Notes under the pieces: generated by a model
Seen by the model: only the letters and a program-made list of their open reading frames with translations
Database searches by the model: none
Told to the model about the DNA's origin: nothing
Made by a program: the position numbers and the translations under genes
Part shown: piece by piece, positions 15,498-25,009 of the stretch
Numbering within the stretch: position 1 is the first letter of the stretch
How the letters are laid out: the number at the start of each line of letters is the position of its first letter
Assembly: GCF_000975155.1 (NCBI RefSeq)
Contig: NZ_BBRG01000001.1
Location: 186,001-250,000, forward strand
Source: Demequina globuliformis
Lineage (GTDB): Bacteria; Actinomycetota; Actinomycetes; Actinomycetales; Demequinaceae
Direction of reading: 5' to 3'
Length of the DNA stretch: 64,000 bases

Positions 15498-15970
15498 AGG
15501 CCCGCATCCTCGAACGCCGCCTCAGCCGACTCCACCATGGCCGGCGACGTGTAGCTCGCGCCCGAGACGTACTCGACGTCCCACGTCTGTTCTTCCAGGA
15601 ACTCCTCGGTCAATTCCGGGAGGGCCTGTTGGTTGATGCGCCGGGACTCCGCTGCATCCGTTCCGGCGACCGGATAGTCGACGGCCGTGAGGACGCCGTT
15701 GTCAAAGGTGAGCCGGACTTGGTAGTCGCCGCGAATGTTCGTCACGACGGGCCCGTCGAAGGTGCCGCTCACACCCGATGCGGCATCCGCACCGCTGGGC
15801 GACGGCGATGCCTGGGAGGTGCCCCCACCTTCCTGATTCCCCTCACCACTGCTGCCAGCGGCAGTGGCGCCACCGTCAGCGTCATCGCCTCCGTCGGGAG
15901 CCGCGGCAACGCCGCCCGCGACGATGGCGACGCAGGCGCCACCCACCCATACCTGCCTCGTGAGTCTCAT
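15494..15970 (-). CDS. Anchored FMN-binding domain protein, substrate of ApbE
   Basis: A 158-residue protein with an N-terminal membrane anchor or signal (about 5-25), a Gly/Ser/Asp-rich linker (26-68) and one FMN_bind domain (about 70-156). The flavinylation motif is DVEYVSGASYTS at 131-142. The acceptor position of the SGAT-type consensus is Ser139 here instead of the usual Thr. It lies between apbE (overlap) and the ferric-reductase-like gene (3-bp gap). The likely role is to accept electrons from the membrane reductase and pass them to an external acceptor. Confidence 0.85.
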   Translation of the reverse strand: MRLTRQVWVGGACVAIVAGGVAAAPDGGDDADGGATAAGSSGEGNQEGGGTSQASPSPSGADAASGVSGTFDGPVVTNIRGDYQVRLTFDNGVLTAVDYPVAGTDAAESRRINQQALPELTEEFLEEQTWDVEYVSGASYTSPAMVESAEAAFEDAGL

Positions 15971-15973
15971 GCG

Positions 15974-17326
15974 TCACCAACCAAACTCTTCGCGGTGGAT
16001 GGCATCGGAGGCGACCCCGGCCGCGGCAGCATCGGCCTCCACCTCGCGCGCCCACGCGCGCGGTCCGCAAATGTACACGTCGGTCTCGCCAGGGTGAGGC
16101 GCAAAGTCGGTGATCGAGGCTGGGTGCGCGCGCGAGCCCCAGGTGTCTCCGCGAGGGCCAACAATCACGTGCAGGGCCACGTCGCGTTCAGCCGCGAGCG
16201 CCTCGACCTCGTCGAGCAGGGGCGCCTCATCGCGGGACCGCGCGCGGACAACGACCGTGATGTCCTCCCCCGGCGCAGCTTCCTCAAGCATGGCCCGCAC
16301 GGGCGTGATGCCGATTCCGGCCGCAACGAGCAGCAATGACTCGCGGGTGCGGTGAGCGTGCGTGAAGATCCCCAGCGGGCCCTCGACCATGACTCGCGTG
16401 CCAGGAGAGACATGCCTGAGCGCGGCCGAACCGTCCCCCGACGCCTTGGCGGTGATGCGCAGGCGCTCGCCCGCAGCGGCGGAAATCGAGTACGGGTGCG
16501 CTTGCCATGTCAGGCCAGGTGCGAGGAAGCGCCATAGGAAGAACTGCCCGCCGCGCGCTCGCAGCCGCGCGAGGTTGCGGCCGTGGATCGTGACGGTGGT
16601 GGATCCGTCCGGGTGCGGCGTGACTGACTCGACCTCGAGGCGGTGACGCGTGTGCAGCAGCAACGGCCGCAGGAGCCGGAACACCACAAAGGAACCGATC
16701 GACACCATCCACAGCACTGCCCAGAACCACCAGGCCAGTCCGCCGGAGCGGAACGTCGAGCCTTCGAGGAACTGGTGGGGCACCGCCAAAGCGACCCCGA
16801 TGTACACCGCGAGGTGGACGCCGTGCCAGCGCTCGTAGGGCAATCGCAGGCGCACCGCCGTGAGTGACGTCACCAGCACGACCACGAACGCGGTCGCGGC
16901 CACCAACGCCGCCAGCATCCACCAGCCGTAGTCGGGCCATGCGAGTACCTGCTGCACCACGCCACGCCCGTCATAGGTGGCCGTCACCGTCGTCATGATG
17001 ACCAGATGAATCACGAGGAGGACGATCGCGAACTTACCCAGCCTGGTGTGCGTGGCGATCGCGCGGTCGTGGCCCATGGCGCGTTCCACCCACGGCGCGC
17101 GCGAGGCAAGCAGTACCTGGGCCATCATGAGCACGGCCGCCACAATGCCAAAGGCGCGGCCGCACGCGTACCACCAGTCAGGGGCGCTGCTGGCATAGGA
17201 GACGCCCCCGGAAGCGATCATGAGGGCGATGCCCGTCGCGGCCACCAGCCACACTGACGCCTCGAGGCCGTCGACCCACCAACGACGGCGCGCGGCGGAC
17301 CGGCGACGCTCCTGAACCACCGTCAT
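15974..17326 (-). CDS. Ferric-reductase-like transmembrane flavocytochrome
   Basis: A 450-residue protein with six membrane helices in residues 20-225, including His residues placed to bind two haems (THTRLGKFAIVLLVIHLVIM, HGVHLAVYIG, VPHQF), then an FNR-like domain. FAD-binding HPYSIS lies near residue 280, the NAD-binding AAGIGITPVRAML near 343, and the terminal FGW closes the FAD site. This is the NOX/FRE-type fold that moves electrons from NAD(P)H across the membrane. It overlaps the upstream amidohydrolase by 4 bp and is followed by the FMN-binding protein and ApbE, matching described flavin-based extracellular electron-transfer cassettes. Confidence 0.88.
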   Translation of the reverse strand: MTVVQERRRSAARRRWWVDGLEASVWLVAATGIALMIASGGVSYASSAPDWWYACGRAFGIVAAVLMMAQVLLASRAPWVERAMGHDRAIATHTRLGKFAIVLLVIHLVIMTTVTATYDGRGVVQQVLAWPDYGWWMLAALVAATAFVVVLVTSLTAVRLRLPYERWHGVHLAVYIGVALAVPHQFLEGSTFRSGGLAWWFWAVLWMVSIGSFVVFRLLRPLLLHTRHRLEVESVTPHPDGSTTVTIHGRNLARLRARGGQFFLWRFLAPGLTWQAHPYSISAAAGERLRITAKASGDGSAALRHVSPGTRVMVEGPLGIFTHAHRTRESLLLVAAGIGITPVRAMLEEAAPGEDITVVVRARSRDEAPLLDEVEALAAERDVALHVIVGPRGDTWGSRAHPASITDFAPHPGETDVYICGPRAWAREVEADAAAAGVASDAIHREEFGW

Positions 17327-18414
17327 CCCGCACCGCCCGCCACCCGGGCGCCACGCAACACCACAGCGGTTGGCTCGTGCAGCACTCCGATGTCGGCTCG
17401 CGGGTCACGGGGATAGACAACCAGGTCAGCGCTCGCGCCTTCGGTCAGGGTGTCGGCGCCCAGGAAGCGGCGCGCGCGCCACGAGGCGCCGGCCACGACC
17501 TCGGGCGCCGGGATCGCACGCGCCATCTGAGTCGCCTCCTGGGGCAGCAGGCCGTGTCCCAAGGTGCCCCCGGCATCGGTCCCCACCAAGAGCGTCACCC
17601 CCGCTTCGTAGAGGTCGCGCACGTGGTCGTAGCGGCGCTCGTGCATGCGCCGCATGCGCGCGGCGTATCGGGGAAACTTCGCCGCGCCCGCGTCGGCAAA
17701 GCCAACGAAGTTGTCGACCTGCAAGAGGGTCGGCACCACCGGCACGCCTTGCGCGGCCGCCTGCGCCATATGCTCCGCCGTCATGCCGGTACCGTGCTCG
17801 AGGCAGTCGATGCCAGCCTCCAGCAGCGGCCCCACGGCCTCAGTCGAGAACGTGTGCGCGGTCGCCCGCGCGCCAGCGGCGTGCACGCGCGCCATCGCGG
17901 CCCTCAGCAGCTCGGGCGTCCACAACGGGGTGAGGTCGCCTTCGTCGCGGTCGATCCAGTCGGCGATGAGCTTGACCCAGCCGTCGCCCTTGCGAGCCTC
18001 ATCTTCCGCCACGTCCGGCAGGTCTGCTGGCTCAATCTCGCGGGCGTAGTGGCGCAGGTAACGCTTGGGCCTGGCGATGAATCGCGCAGCGCGGATGAGG
18101 CGCGGGAGGTCGTCGCGCGCGTGGACAAAGGAGGTGTCGAGCGGGCTCCCGGCATCGCGAATCAGCAGTGTGCCGGCGTCGCGATCCACGGTCGCCTGTT
18201 TCACCGCCAGGTCGGGATCGGTCGCGCCGCCGGAGTCGAGGCCCACATGGCAGTGCATGTCCACCAGTCCTGGCACCACGGTGCCGGGCACGGTCGTGAC
18301 ATTGCCGCTGTGGCGCGGGCGCTCGAACGTGATGCGGTCCCCCACGACCCACGCGTGGTCCTCGACGCGGTCGTCATCGACCAGGACGGGACCAGTCAGG
18401 TGCAGGACCGCCAC
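17323..18414 (-). CDS. Amidohydrolase-superfamily protein
   Basis: A 363-residue metal-dependent hydrolase. Metal ligands are the HxH motif in VDMHCHVG (about residue 55), a Lys in GWVKLIADW (about 147) that could be carboxylated, His in ATAHTFS (about 183) and LEHGTG (about 203), and Asp in VGTDAGG (about 275). The pattern is of the imidazolonepropionase/prolidase-like group; the substrate is unknown. It is 4 bp downstream of ffh and overlaps the ferric-reductase-like gene, so it heads or bridges that cassette. A functional link with electron transfer is not evident. Confidence 0.83.
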   Translation of the reverse strand: MAVLHLTGPVLVDDDRVEDHAWVVGDRITFERPRHSGNVTTVPGTVVPGLVDMHCHVGLDSGGATDPDLAVKQATVDRDAGTLLIRDAGSPLDTSFVHARDDLPRLIRAARFIARPKRYLRHYAREIEPADLPDVAEDEARKGDGWVKLIADWIDRDEGDLTPLWTPELLRAAMARVHAAGARATAHTFSTEAVGPLLEAGIDCLEHGTGMTAEHMAQAAAQGVPVVPTLLQVDNFVGFADAGAAKFPRYAARMRRMHERRYDHVRDLYEAGVTLLVGTDAGGTLGHGLLPQEATQMARAIPAPEVVAGASWRARRFLGADTLTEGASADLVVYPRDPRADIGVLHEPTAVVLRGARVAGGAG

Positions 18415-18418
18415 GGGG

Positions 18419-20011
18419 TTACCGCCCTAGGTACTTGCTGAGGTCCGCGTCCAGATCCTTGGGGTCAAAGTCCTTGGGCTGATTGAGCCCAAAGGCGCTG
18501 CCCGCTGGCGCCTGACCGGCGGCCTTGTTGCGTGCGGCGGCCTCCTGCTGCGCCCGCTTGGCGGGGTTGCCAGACTTACCCTTGACCTTCTTCTGCGGCG
18601 CTTGCTTGCCCTTGGACTTTTTCCCGCCAGGCATGCCGCCCCACGCGCCCGGGGCGCCGCCGCCCTGACCAGGAAGTTGCGGCATACCGCCACCGGAGGC
18701 CATGGCACGCATCATCTGCTGCGCCTGCTCAAAGCGCTTCACCAGTGAGTTGACCTCGGTCACGGTCGTGCCAGCGCCCGCCGCGATGCGTGAGCGGCGC
18801 GAACCGTTGAGCACCTTGGGGTTGTCGCGCTCCAGCGGCGTCATCGACTGAACGATCGCCTCGGTGCGCACCAACTCGCGCTCGTCGAAGTTCTCGATCT
18901 GGTCGCGCAGCTGGCCCATGCCGGGAAGCATGGTCAGCATCTTCTTCATGGAGCCCATGTTCTTGAGCTGCTGCATTTGCGACAGGAAGTCGGTAAACGT
19001 GAAGTCTTCGCCCTTGGTGACCTTGTCGGCCATCCGCTGAGCTTCGTCCTGATCGAACGCCTTCTCCGCCTGCTCGATGAGGGTGAGGATGTCACCCATA
19101 TCGAGGATGCGGCTGGCCATGCGGTCGGGGTGGAAGACCTCGAACTCGTCCAGCTTCTCGCCGGTCGACGCGAACAGGATGGGCTTGCCGGTGACCTCAC
19201 GGACCGACAGTGCCGCACCGCCACGGGTGTCGCCGTCGAGTTTGGTGAGGACCACACCGGTCAGTGACACGCCCTCGTCGAAGGCTGTCGCTGTGGCAAC
19301 GGCGTCCTGACCGATCATCGCGTCGATGACGAACAGGACCTCGTCGGGCTCAATCGCCTTGCGGATGTCTGCGGCCTGCTTCATCAGTTCCGCGTCCACA
19401 CCCAAGCGGCCGGCGGTGTCGACGATGACGACGGAGTGCTGCTTGGTCTGGGCTTCCTTCATCGCCTTCTTGGCGACCTTGACGGGGTTGCCCTTGACGC
19501 GCTCACCCTCGCGGGTGATGCCCGGCTCCGGAGCGAACACGGGGACACCCGCGCGCTCGCCGACGACCTGGAGCTGGTTGACCGCGTTGGGGCGCTGGAG
19601 GTCGGCAGCGACAAGGAGCGGCGTCTGTCCCTGCCCCTTGAGGTAGTGCGCGAGCTTGCCCGCGAGGGTGGTCTTACCCGCGCCCTGCAGACCTGCCAGC
19701 ATGATGACCGTGGGGCCGGTCTTGGCGAAGGTCAACGGCCGCGCCTGGCCACCCAGGATCGCGATGAGCTCCTCGTTGACGATCTTGACGACCTGCTCGC
19801 CGGGGTTCAGAGCGCCCGAAACCTCGCTGCCGAGCGCGCGCTCGCGGATGTTGCTGGTGAACGTCCGCACCACGGGCACGGCAACGTCGGCGTCCAACAG
19901 GGCGCGACGGATCTCCCGAATGGTGCCATCGATGTCCGCCTCCGACAGGCGGCCCTTGCCCCGCAGGTTGCGGAATGTCGATGTCAGACGGTCAGAGAGA
20001 TTTGCGAACAC
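18419..20011 (-). CDS. ffh: Signal recognition particle protein Ffh
   Basis: A 530-residue SRP54. The N domain is 1-90, the G domain follows with GLQGAGKTT at 107-115, DTAGR at 198-202 and TKLDGD at 256-261, and the Met-rich M domain lies at about 325-450 (FLSQMQQLKNMGSMKKMLTMLPGMG). The last 75 residues are a Gly/Lys/Pro-rich tail common in actinobacterial Ffh. It targets nascent membrane proteins together with 4.5S RNA and FtsY. The start is GTG 20011 with GAAGGGA upstream. The 86-bp gap to glnD holds no gene. Confidence 0.97.
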   Translation of the reverse strand: MFANLSDRLTSTFRNLRGKGRLSEADIDGTIREIRRALLDADVAVPVVRTFTSNIRERALGSEVSGALNPGEQVVKIVNEELIAILGGQARPLTFAKTGPTVIMLAGLQGAGKTTLAGKLAHYLKGQGQTPLLVAADLQRPNAVNQLQVVGERAGVPVFAPEPGITREGERVKGNPVKVAKKAMKEAQTKQHSVVIVDTAGRLGVDAELMKQAADIRKAIEPDEVLFVIDAMIGQDAVATATAFDEGVSLTGVVLTKLDGDTRGGAALSVREVTGKPILFASTGEKLDEFEVFHPDRMASRILDMGDILTLIEQAEKAFDQDEAQRMADKVTKGEDFTFTDFLSQMQQLKNMGSMKKMLTMLPGMGQLRDQIENFDERELVRTEAIVQSMTPLERDNPKVLNGSRRSRIAAGAGTTVTEVNSLVKRFEQAQQMMRAMASGGGMPQLPGQGGGAPGAWGGMPGGKKSKGKQAPQKKVKGKSGNPAKRAQQEAAARNKAAGQAPAGSAFGLNQPKDFDPKDLDADLSKYLGR

Positions 20012-20097
20012 GTAACAGTCCCTTCACAGCGCGTAGGGACCTAGCCTACCGGCGCTGCTTGTGAGTGACCTGCGTGGGCCATGCTGTGGTGGCCCCA

Positions 20098-21867
20098 CTA
20101 CTGTGCCTGGGCGTGCCGTCGCGCGGCATCGGTGAGCTGATCAATCAGGGTGGTGCGCCACGTGGTCCACGCTTTGGGCCCGGCGGCCTTCGCGTCCGCC
20201 TCGGTAAGGGCTCGGAGGGTGTCGAGAAGGTCGACGCGTCCGTTCAGCCGTTCCATGAGGGCCGATGCCGTGACGGGGTCGGCAGGGTCACGCTTGGTCG
20301 CGAACTCGGCGAGAGTGAGGTGCTCGCGCACCAGCAGCGTGACGTCTGCCGTGGTGCCGTCACTCAGGCCTAGGCGCGCCGCGATGGTGGGGATGAGCGC
20401 GGCCCCGTCAGCGGAGTGGTCGGTCGCACCCGGGCGTTTGCCGATGTCGTGAAGCCACGCGGTCAGCAGCAATAAGTCCGGCGTCGGGACCTGGCGCCGC
20501 ATGCGTCCGGCGAGCACGGTCGCCTCGATCATGTGCCGGTCCACGGTGTAGACGTGCACAGGGCTACGTTGCGGCCGGTTGCGGACGCCCTCCCATTCGG
20601 GAACCCAACGCACCGCGAGCCCCTGGAGGTCAATCGCTTCCCACACCGCCGCTAGGTGGGCCGAGCCCCGGAGCAGTTCGCGCAGGTGGTCGCGCGCCTG
20701 CGTGGGCCACGGCTCAGGCAGGTCCGGCGCTTGGTTCAGCGCCTCGAGGAGGCCGGGGGTGAAGACCAGGCCGGTCGAGGCAGCCGTGGCGGCCGCACGC
20801 AAAGGCAACAGGGGGTCGGCCGATGCCTGGGCGTCACTCGCGAGCGCGAGTTCGCCGTCCACGTCGATGAGCCCCTGAGCGACGTGGACGTGGCGCGGAG
20901 CGGCGCCCAAGCGGCGCGCCTTCCATGCCCGCGAGCCGATCCCGGAGCGTTCGAGCGAGCGGCGCGCGCCGCGCTCGGTCGTGTCCACGGCGTAGGCGAC
21001 AGTGCGGCCAGCCTGGGCAAGCGACGCGAGCAAGTCATCCGGATCGGCGATGCCCATCAGGCTCGCGACCTCGTCCGCAAGATGGCGGCCGAGGATGTTG
21101 ACGGGGCGTCCCGACACGAGGTGAATCGCGTCGCGCACGTCACGCAGATGTTCGGCGGCGTCATCCACGGCGCCGTGCGGGCGGTCCGTCAGCCAGGTCG
21201 CCGAGAGCGCGGACAGGCTCGCGTAGTCACGTAAGCCCCCGCGGGCCTCCTTGAGGTGGGGCTCGATGAGATACGCGAGCTCTCCGTGGCGCTCGGCGCG
21301 CGCACGAGAGTTCGCGAGCAGCTCGGGAAGGCGTTTGCGGGCGGCCGATCGCCAGTCTTGGTAGATCGCCGACCGGGCCTGCGTCACCAGCGCTTCGTCA
21401 CCCGCGATGGGCTGCACGTCCAGCAGTCCTGCGGCCGCCGCAAGGTCCTTCGACGCGACCTGCCGGCACTCAGTGATGGATCGCGTGGAGTGATCGAGTT
21501 CGAGGCCCGCGTCCCAAATCGGGTACCACAGGCGTTGCGCGAGAGCCGCGAGGTCATCCTTGCTATGCGTCTTGCCGTCATGCAGCAAGACCAGGTCCAG
21601 GTCGGAGGCGGGCCCCGAATCTCCGCGGCCCAGCGAGCCCACCGCAGCGAGTGCGGCTCCCTCAGACGGGGCATCGGCCCCCTCCCAATGCTCCACCAGG
21701 CGCGCCTTCACCAGGGAGGTCAATGCCTTGCGGCGCTCGGGGCCTGGAACCGCGTCGTCAAACAGTTGCTGCGCCAAGGCGGCCCTGACGCGCTTGAGGT
21801 CCCGCACCCCGTGGGGGTGCGGGACCTCAGCGTCGGAGCCCTCAGCAGTGCTGGGGGTGTTCTCCAT
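20098..21867 (-). CDS. glnD: PII nucleotidyltransferase GlnD lacking ACT domains
   Basis: A 589-residue GlnD, which modifies and demodifies PII according to glutamine. The nucleotidyltransferase motif GSLGRGDSGPASDLDLVLL (about 76-94), the family block PHLKEARGGLRDYASL (about 209-224) and the HD domain (AWLHDIGKRPG and the following HSADGAA, about 470-490) are intact. The protein ends just after the HD domain. The two C-terminal ACT domains that sense glutamine in characterised GlnD proteins are absent, and no room or frame for them exists in the 86 bp before ffh. It follows glnK by 17 bp in the amtB-glnK-glnD unit. Confidence 0.93.
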   Translation of the reverse strand: MENTPSTAEGSDAEVPHPHGVRDLKRVRAALAQQLFDDAVPGPERRKALTSLVKARLVEHWEGADAPSEGAALAAVGSLGRGDSGPASDLDLVLLHDGKTHSKDDLAALAQRLWYPIWDAGLELDHSTRSITECRQVASKDLAAAAGLLDVQPIAGDEALVTQARSAIYQDWRSAARKRLPELLANSRARAERHGELAYLIEPHLKEARGGLRDYASLSALSATWLTDRPHGAVDDAAEHLRDVRDAIHLVSGRPVNILGRHLADEVASLMGIADPDDLLASLAQAGRTVAYAVDTTERGARRSLERSGIGSRAWKARRLGAAPRHVHVAQGLIDVDGELALASDAQASADPLLPLRAAATAASTGLVFTPGLLEALNQAPDLPEPWPTQARDHLRELLRGSAHLAAVWEAIDLQGLAVRWVPEWEGVRNRPQRSPVHVYTVDRHMIEATVLAGRMRRQVPTPDLLLLTAWLHDIGKRPGATDHSADGAALIPTIAARLGLSDGTTADVTLLVREHLTLAEFATKRDPADPVTASALMERLNGRVDLLDTLRALTEADAKAAGPKAWTTWRTTLIDQLTDAARRHAQAQ

Positions 21868-21884
21868 TGATGTGTGTGACTCCC

Positions 21885-23464
<1,580 letters not shown>

Positions 23465-23522
23465 TCTGCTTCTCCTTTGTTCCCGCCCCTCGGCGAGTCA
23501 CGTGTCACACTTCCCCACTGCT

Positions 23523-23560
23523 GTTGCCCCTGCGCGACCACGGTGTTTCGCGACTGTTAC
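23523..23560 (-). promoter_or_regulatory. GlnR-type operator upstream of amtB
   Basis: Reading leftwards: GTAAC (23556-23560), 6 nt, GAAAC (23545-23549), 6 nt, GTCGC (23534-23538), 6 nt, GCAAC (23523-23527). This fits the actinobacterial GlnR consensus gTnAC-n6-GaAAC repeated twice, with the first pair perfect and one mismatch in each of the last two boxes. Confidence 0.75.
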
Positions 23561-23633
23561 AAGACCCTCTCTCACGTAAAAGGTCTGTTGCGACAACAAA
23601 GAACAGGGAGGAAACGGACACCCTGAGACGACG

Positions 23634-23663
23634 AAGGCCCCGGGCAGCGGTGCCCGGGGCCTT
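23634..23663 (-). terminator. Intrinsic terminator after the DUF2510 gene
   Basis: The 13-bp perfect arms AAGGCCCCGGGCA (23634-23646) and TGCCCGGGGCCTT (23651-23663) surround a 4-nt loop, 17 bp past the stop of the gene at 23680. It isolates that gene from amtB. The remaining gap to amtB carries the GlnR site. Confidence 0.85.
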
Positions 23664-23679
23664 GGTCGTGCGGGAGTCG

Positions 23680-24510
23680 TTACAGGAGTTCGCTCGCTCC
23701 CGTGTCGATGAGCCAGGTGTCGCCTTCCTTGACGAGATTGATCTCAACCGCGTTCGTCACGCCGTCGAGTTCGCCGGAGATTTCCACCGTCGCCGTGGCC
23801 TCGCTCACCGTGAGCGCGGTGTACGTCAGGTGTGCATCCTCGGCCTGCGCCGCCAGGTCCTCCTCGCTGAGAAGCTCGCCGGCGAGGTCAGACAACTCTT
23901 GGCACGTCATGCCCCCGAACCAGTCGTCCTTCGCTGCCTGCGTGAGATTCGGTTCCATGCCTTCGCAGTCCCACACGACTGCTGCCTCGTAAAACTCCTG
24001 GACGGTCGCTTCGACTGCGGCGTCCTGTGAGCTGCCGCCTCCCGCGAGCAACACCACGATGATGGCGATAGCGCCCACCACGACGACCACACCCGCGGCA
24101 ATGACGCCCCACACCCACGGGGCGACACCCTTCTTTGTCTGAATCTGACCCGAGGGGTCAATGGTGGAGCCGTTGCCCGCCCACTGCGTCTGCTGCTGCG
24201 CGTACGGATCTGCGTGTGCGGAGTCCGTCGCCACTGCCGGCTGAGTGTAGGGGTCGGTCTGTTCGGGCCGCTCGAACGGGTCCGCGGGCGACACGTGTGC
24301 GTGCTGGTCGGCGACGTTGGCGTCAGTGTGCTCCGCGGCGTCGTGCTGAGCGTCAGCATGTGGCGCGGCGTCCTGCTGCGCGGCGGGCGGCTGCGCGGCG
24401 GGCGGCTGCTGTGGGTCGTGGAAGTGCTGTGTCCACGCGGCTCCGTCCCAATACCGCAGACGTCCCGACCCGGATCCGTCGTCATACCACCCTGCAGGCG
24501 TCGCACTCAT
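23680..24510 (-). CDS. DUF2510 membrane-anchored protein with extracellular domain
   Basis: A 276-residue protein. An N-terminal DUF2510 domain (ATPAGWYDDGSGSGRLRYWDGAAWTQH) is followed by a long Gln/Ala/His/Asp-rich low-complexity linker (about 30-125), one membrane helix (about 131-158, VWGVIAAGVVVVVGAIAIIVVLLAG) and a C-terminal domain (165-276) that resembles the small NTF2/DUF4878-type extracellular folds. The start is ATG 24510 behind GAGGGGGGA; an upstream GTG at 24537 lies before that Shine-Dalgarno and is rejected. The function of DUF2510 proteins is unknown. It ends at a strong terminator. Confidence 0.75.
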   Translation of the reverse strand: MSATPAGWYDDGSGSGRLRYWDGAAWTQHFHDPQQPPAAQPPAAQQDAAPHADAQHDAAEHTDANVADQHAHVSPADPFERPEQTDPYTQPAVATDSAHADPYAQQQTQWAGNGSTIDPSGQIQTKKGVAPWVWGVIAAGVVVVVGAIAIIVVLLAGGGSSQDAAVEATVQEFYEAAVVWDCEGMEPNLTQAAKDDWFGGMTCQELSDLAGELLSEEDLAAQAEDAHLTYTALTVSEATATVEISGELDGVTNAVEINLVKEGDTWLIDTGASELL

Positions 24511-24628
24511 GCGAAGTCCCCCCTCGTCGATGTTCACCTAGCCCGCTGCGGACATTGCGCGCGCGGACCCGGCCGTTGCGCGGTCAGCATAGCGGCTCAC
24601 GCGCGACCGGAGCAGAAGGCGGCGCCCC

Positions 24629-25009
24629 CTAGTCGATCACCGACTCCTCATCGACCAACCACGTGTCGTCTACAAGGACCAGGCGGTGGCGCAGGTGCTC
24701 CGTCACGTACTCTGAGCCGTCGCGCGCGGACTCCTCCGACAACACGATCGCCTCAGTCAGATCGTCGCCAGACAGGGCGATCTCGATGACCGCGCGCCGC
24801 ATGTCTGCCACAGACTCGGCGTAGTCCGCCGCGGCGGCGGCGAAGCTGTCGCCATCGGTCACGCCGAGCGATTCCCGCATGGCCGGAGTAGACGAGGCCA
24901 CGTAGGCATCAAAGTTCGCCAGGTCCCATGCCGCCCAGTAGCGGGTGAGCGCGGCCTCAGCCCGCGCACCCGCGAGAGCATGCGCCTGTGCTTCAGGGGG
25001 CTGTGTCAC
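24629..25009 (-). CDS. Small NTF2-like protein, unknown function
   Basis: A 126-residue acidic soluble protein whose pattern (LTRYWAAWDLANFDAYVASSTPAMRESLG, then strands ending LVLVDDTWLVDEESV) resembles the NTF2-like cystatin-alpha+beta fold. No active-site residues were recognised. The C-terminal strands are similar in style to the end of the neighbouring DUF2510 protein (GDTWLIDTG), so the two may be related. The GTG start overlaps the ftsY stop by 4 bp, so it is translated with ftsY. Confidence 0.65.
   Translation of the reverse strand: MTQPPEAQAHALAGARAEAALTRYWAAWDLANFDAYVASSTPAMRESLGVTDGDSFAAAAADYAESVADMRRAVIEIALSGDDLTEAIVLSEESARDGSEYVTEHLRHRLVLVDDTWLVDEESVID

Noticed and set aside
20012-20097. 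Frameshifted ACT domains of glnD
   Set aside because: The gap to ffh is only 86 bp, far too short for two ACT domains in any frame, so the domains are absent rather than frameshifted.
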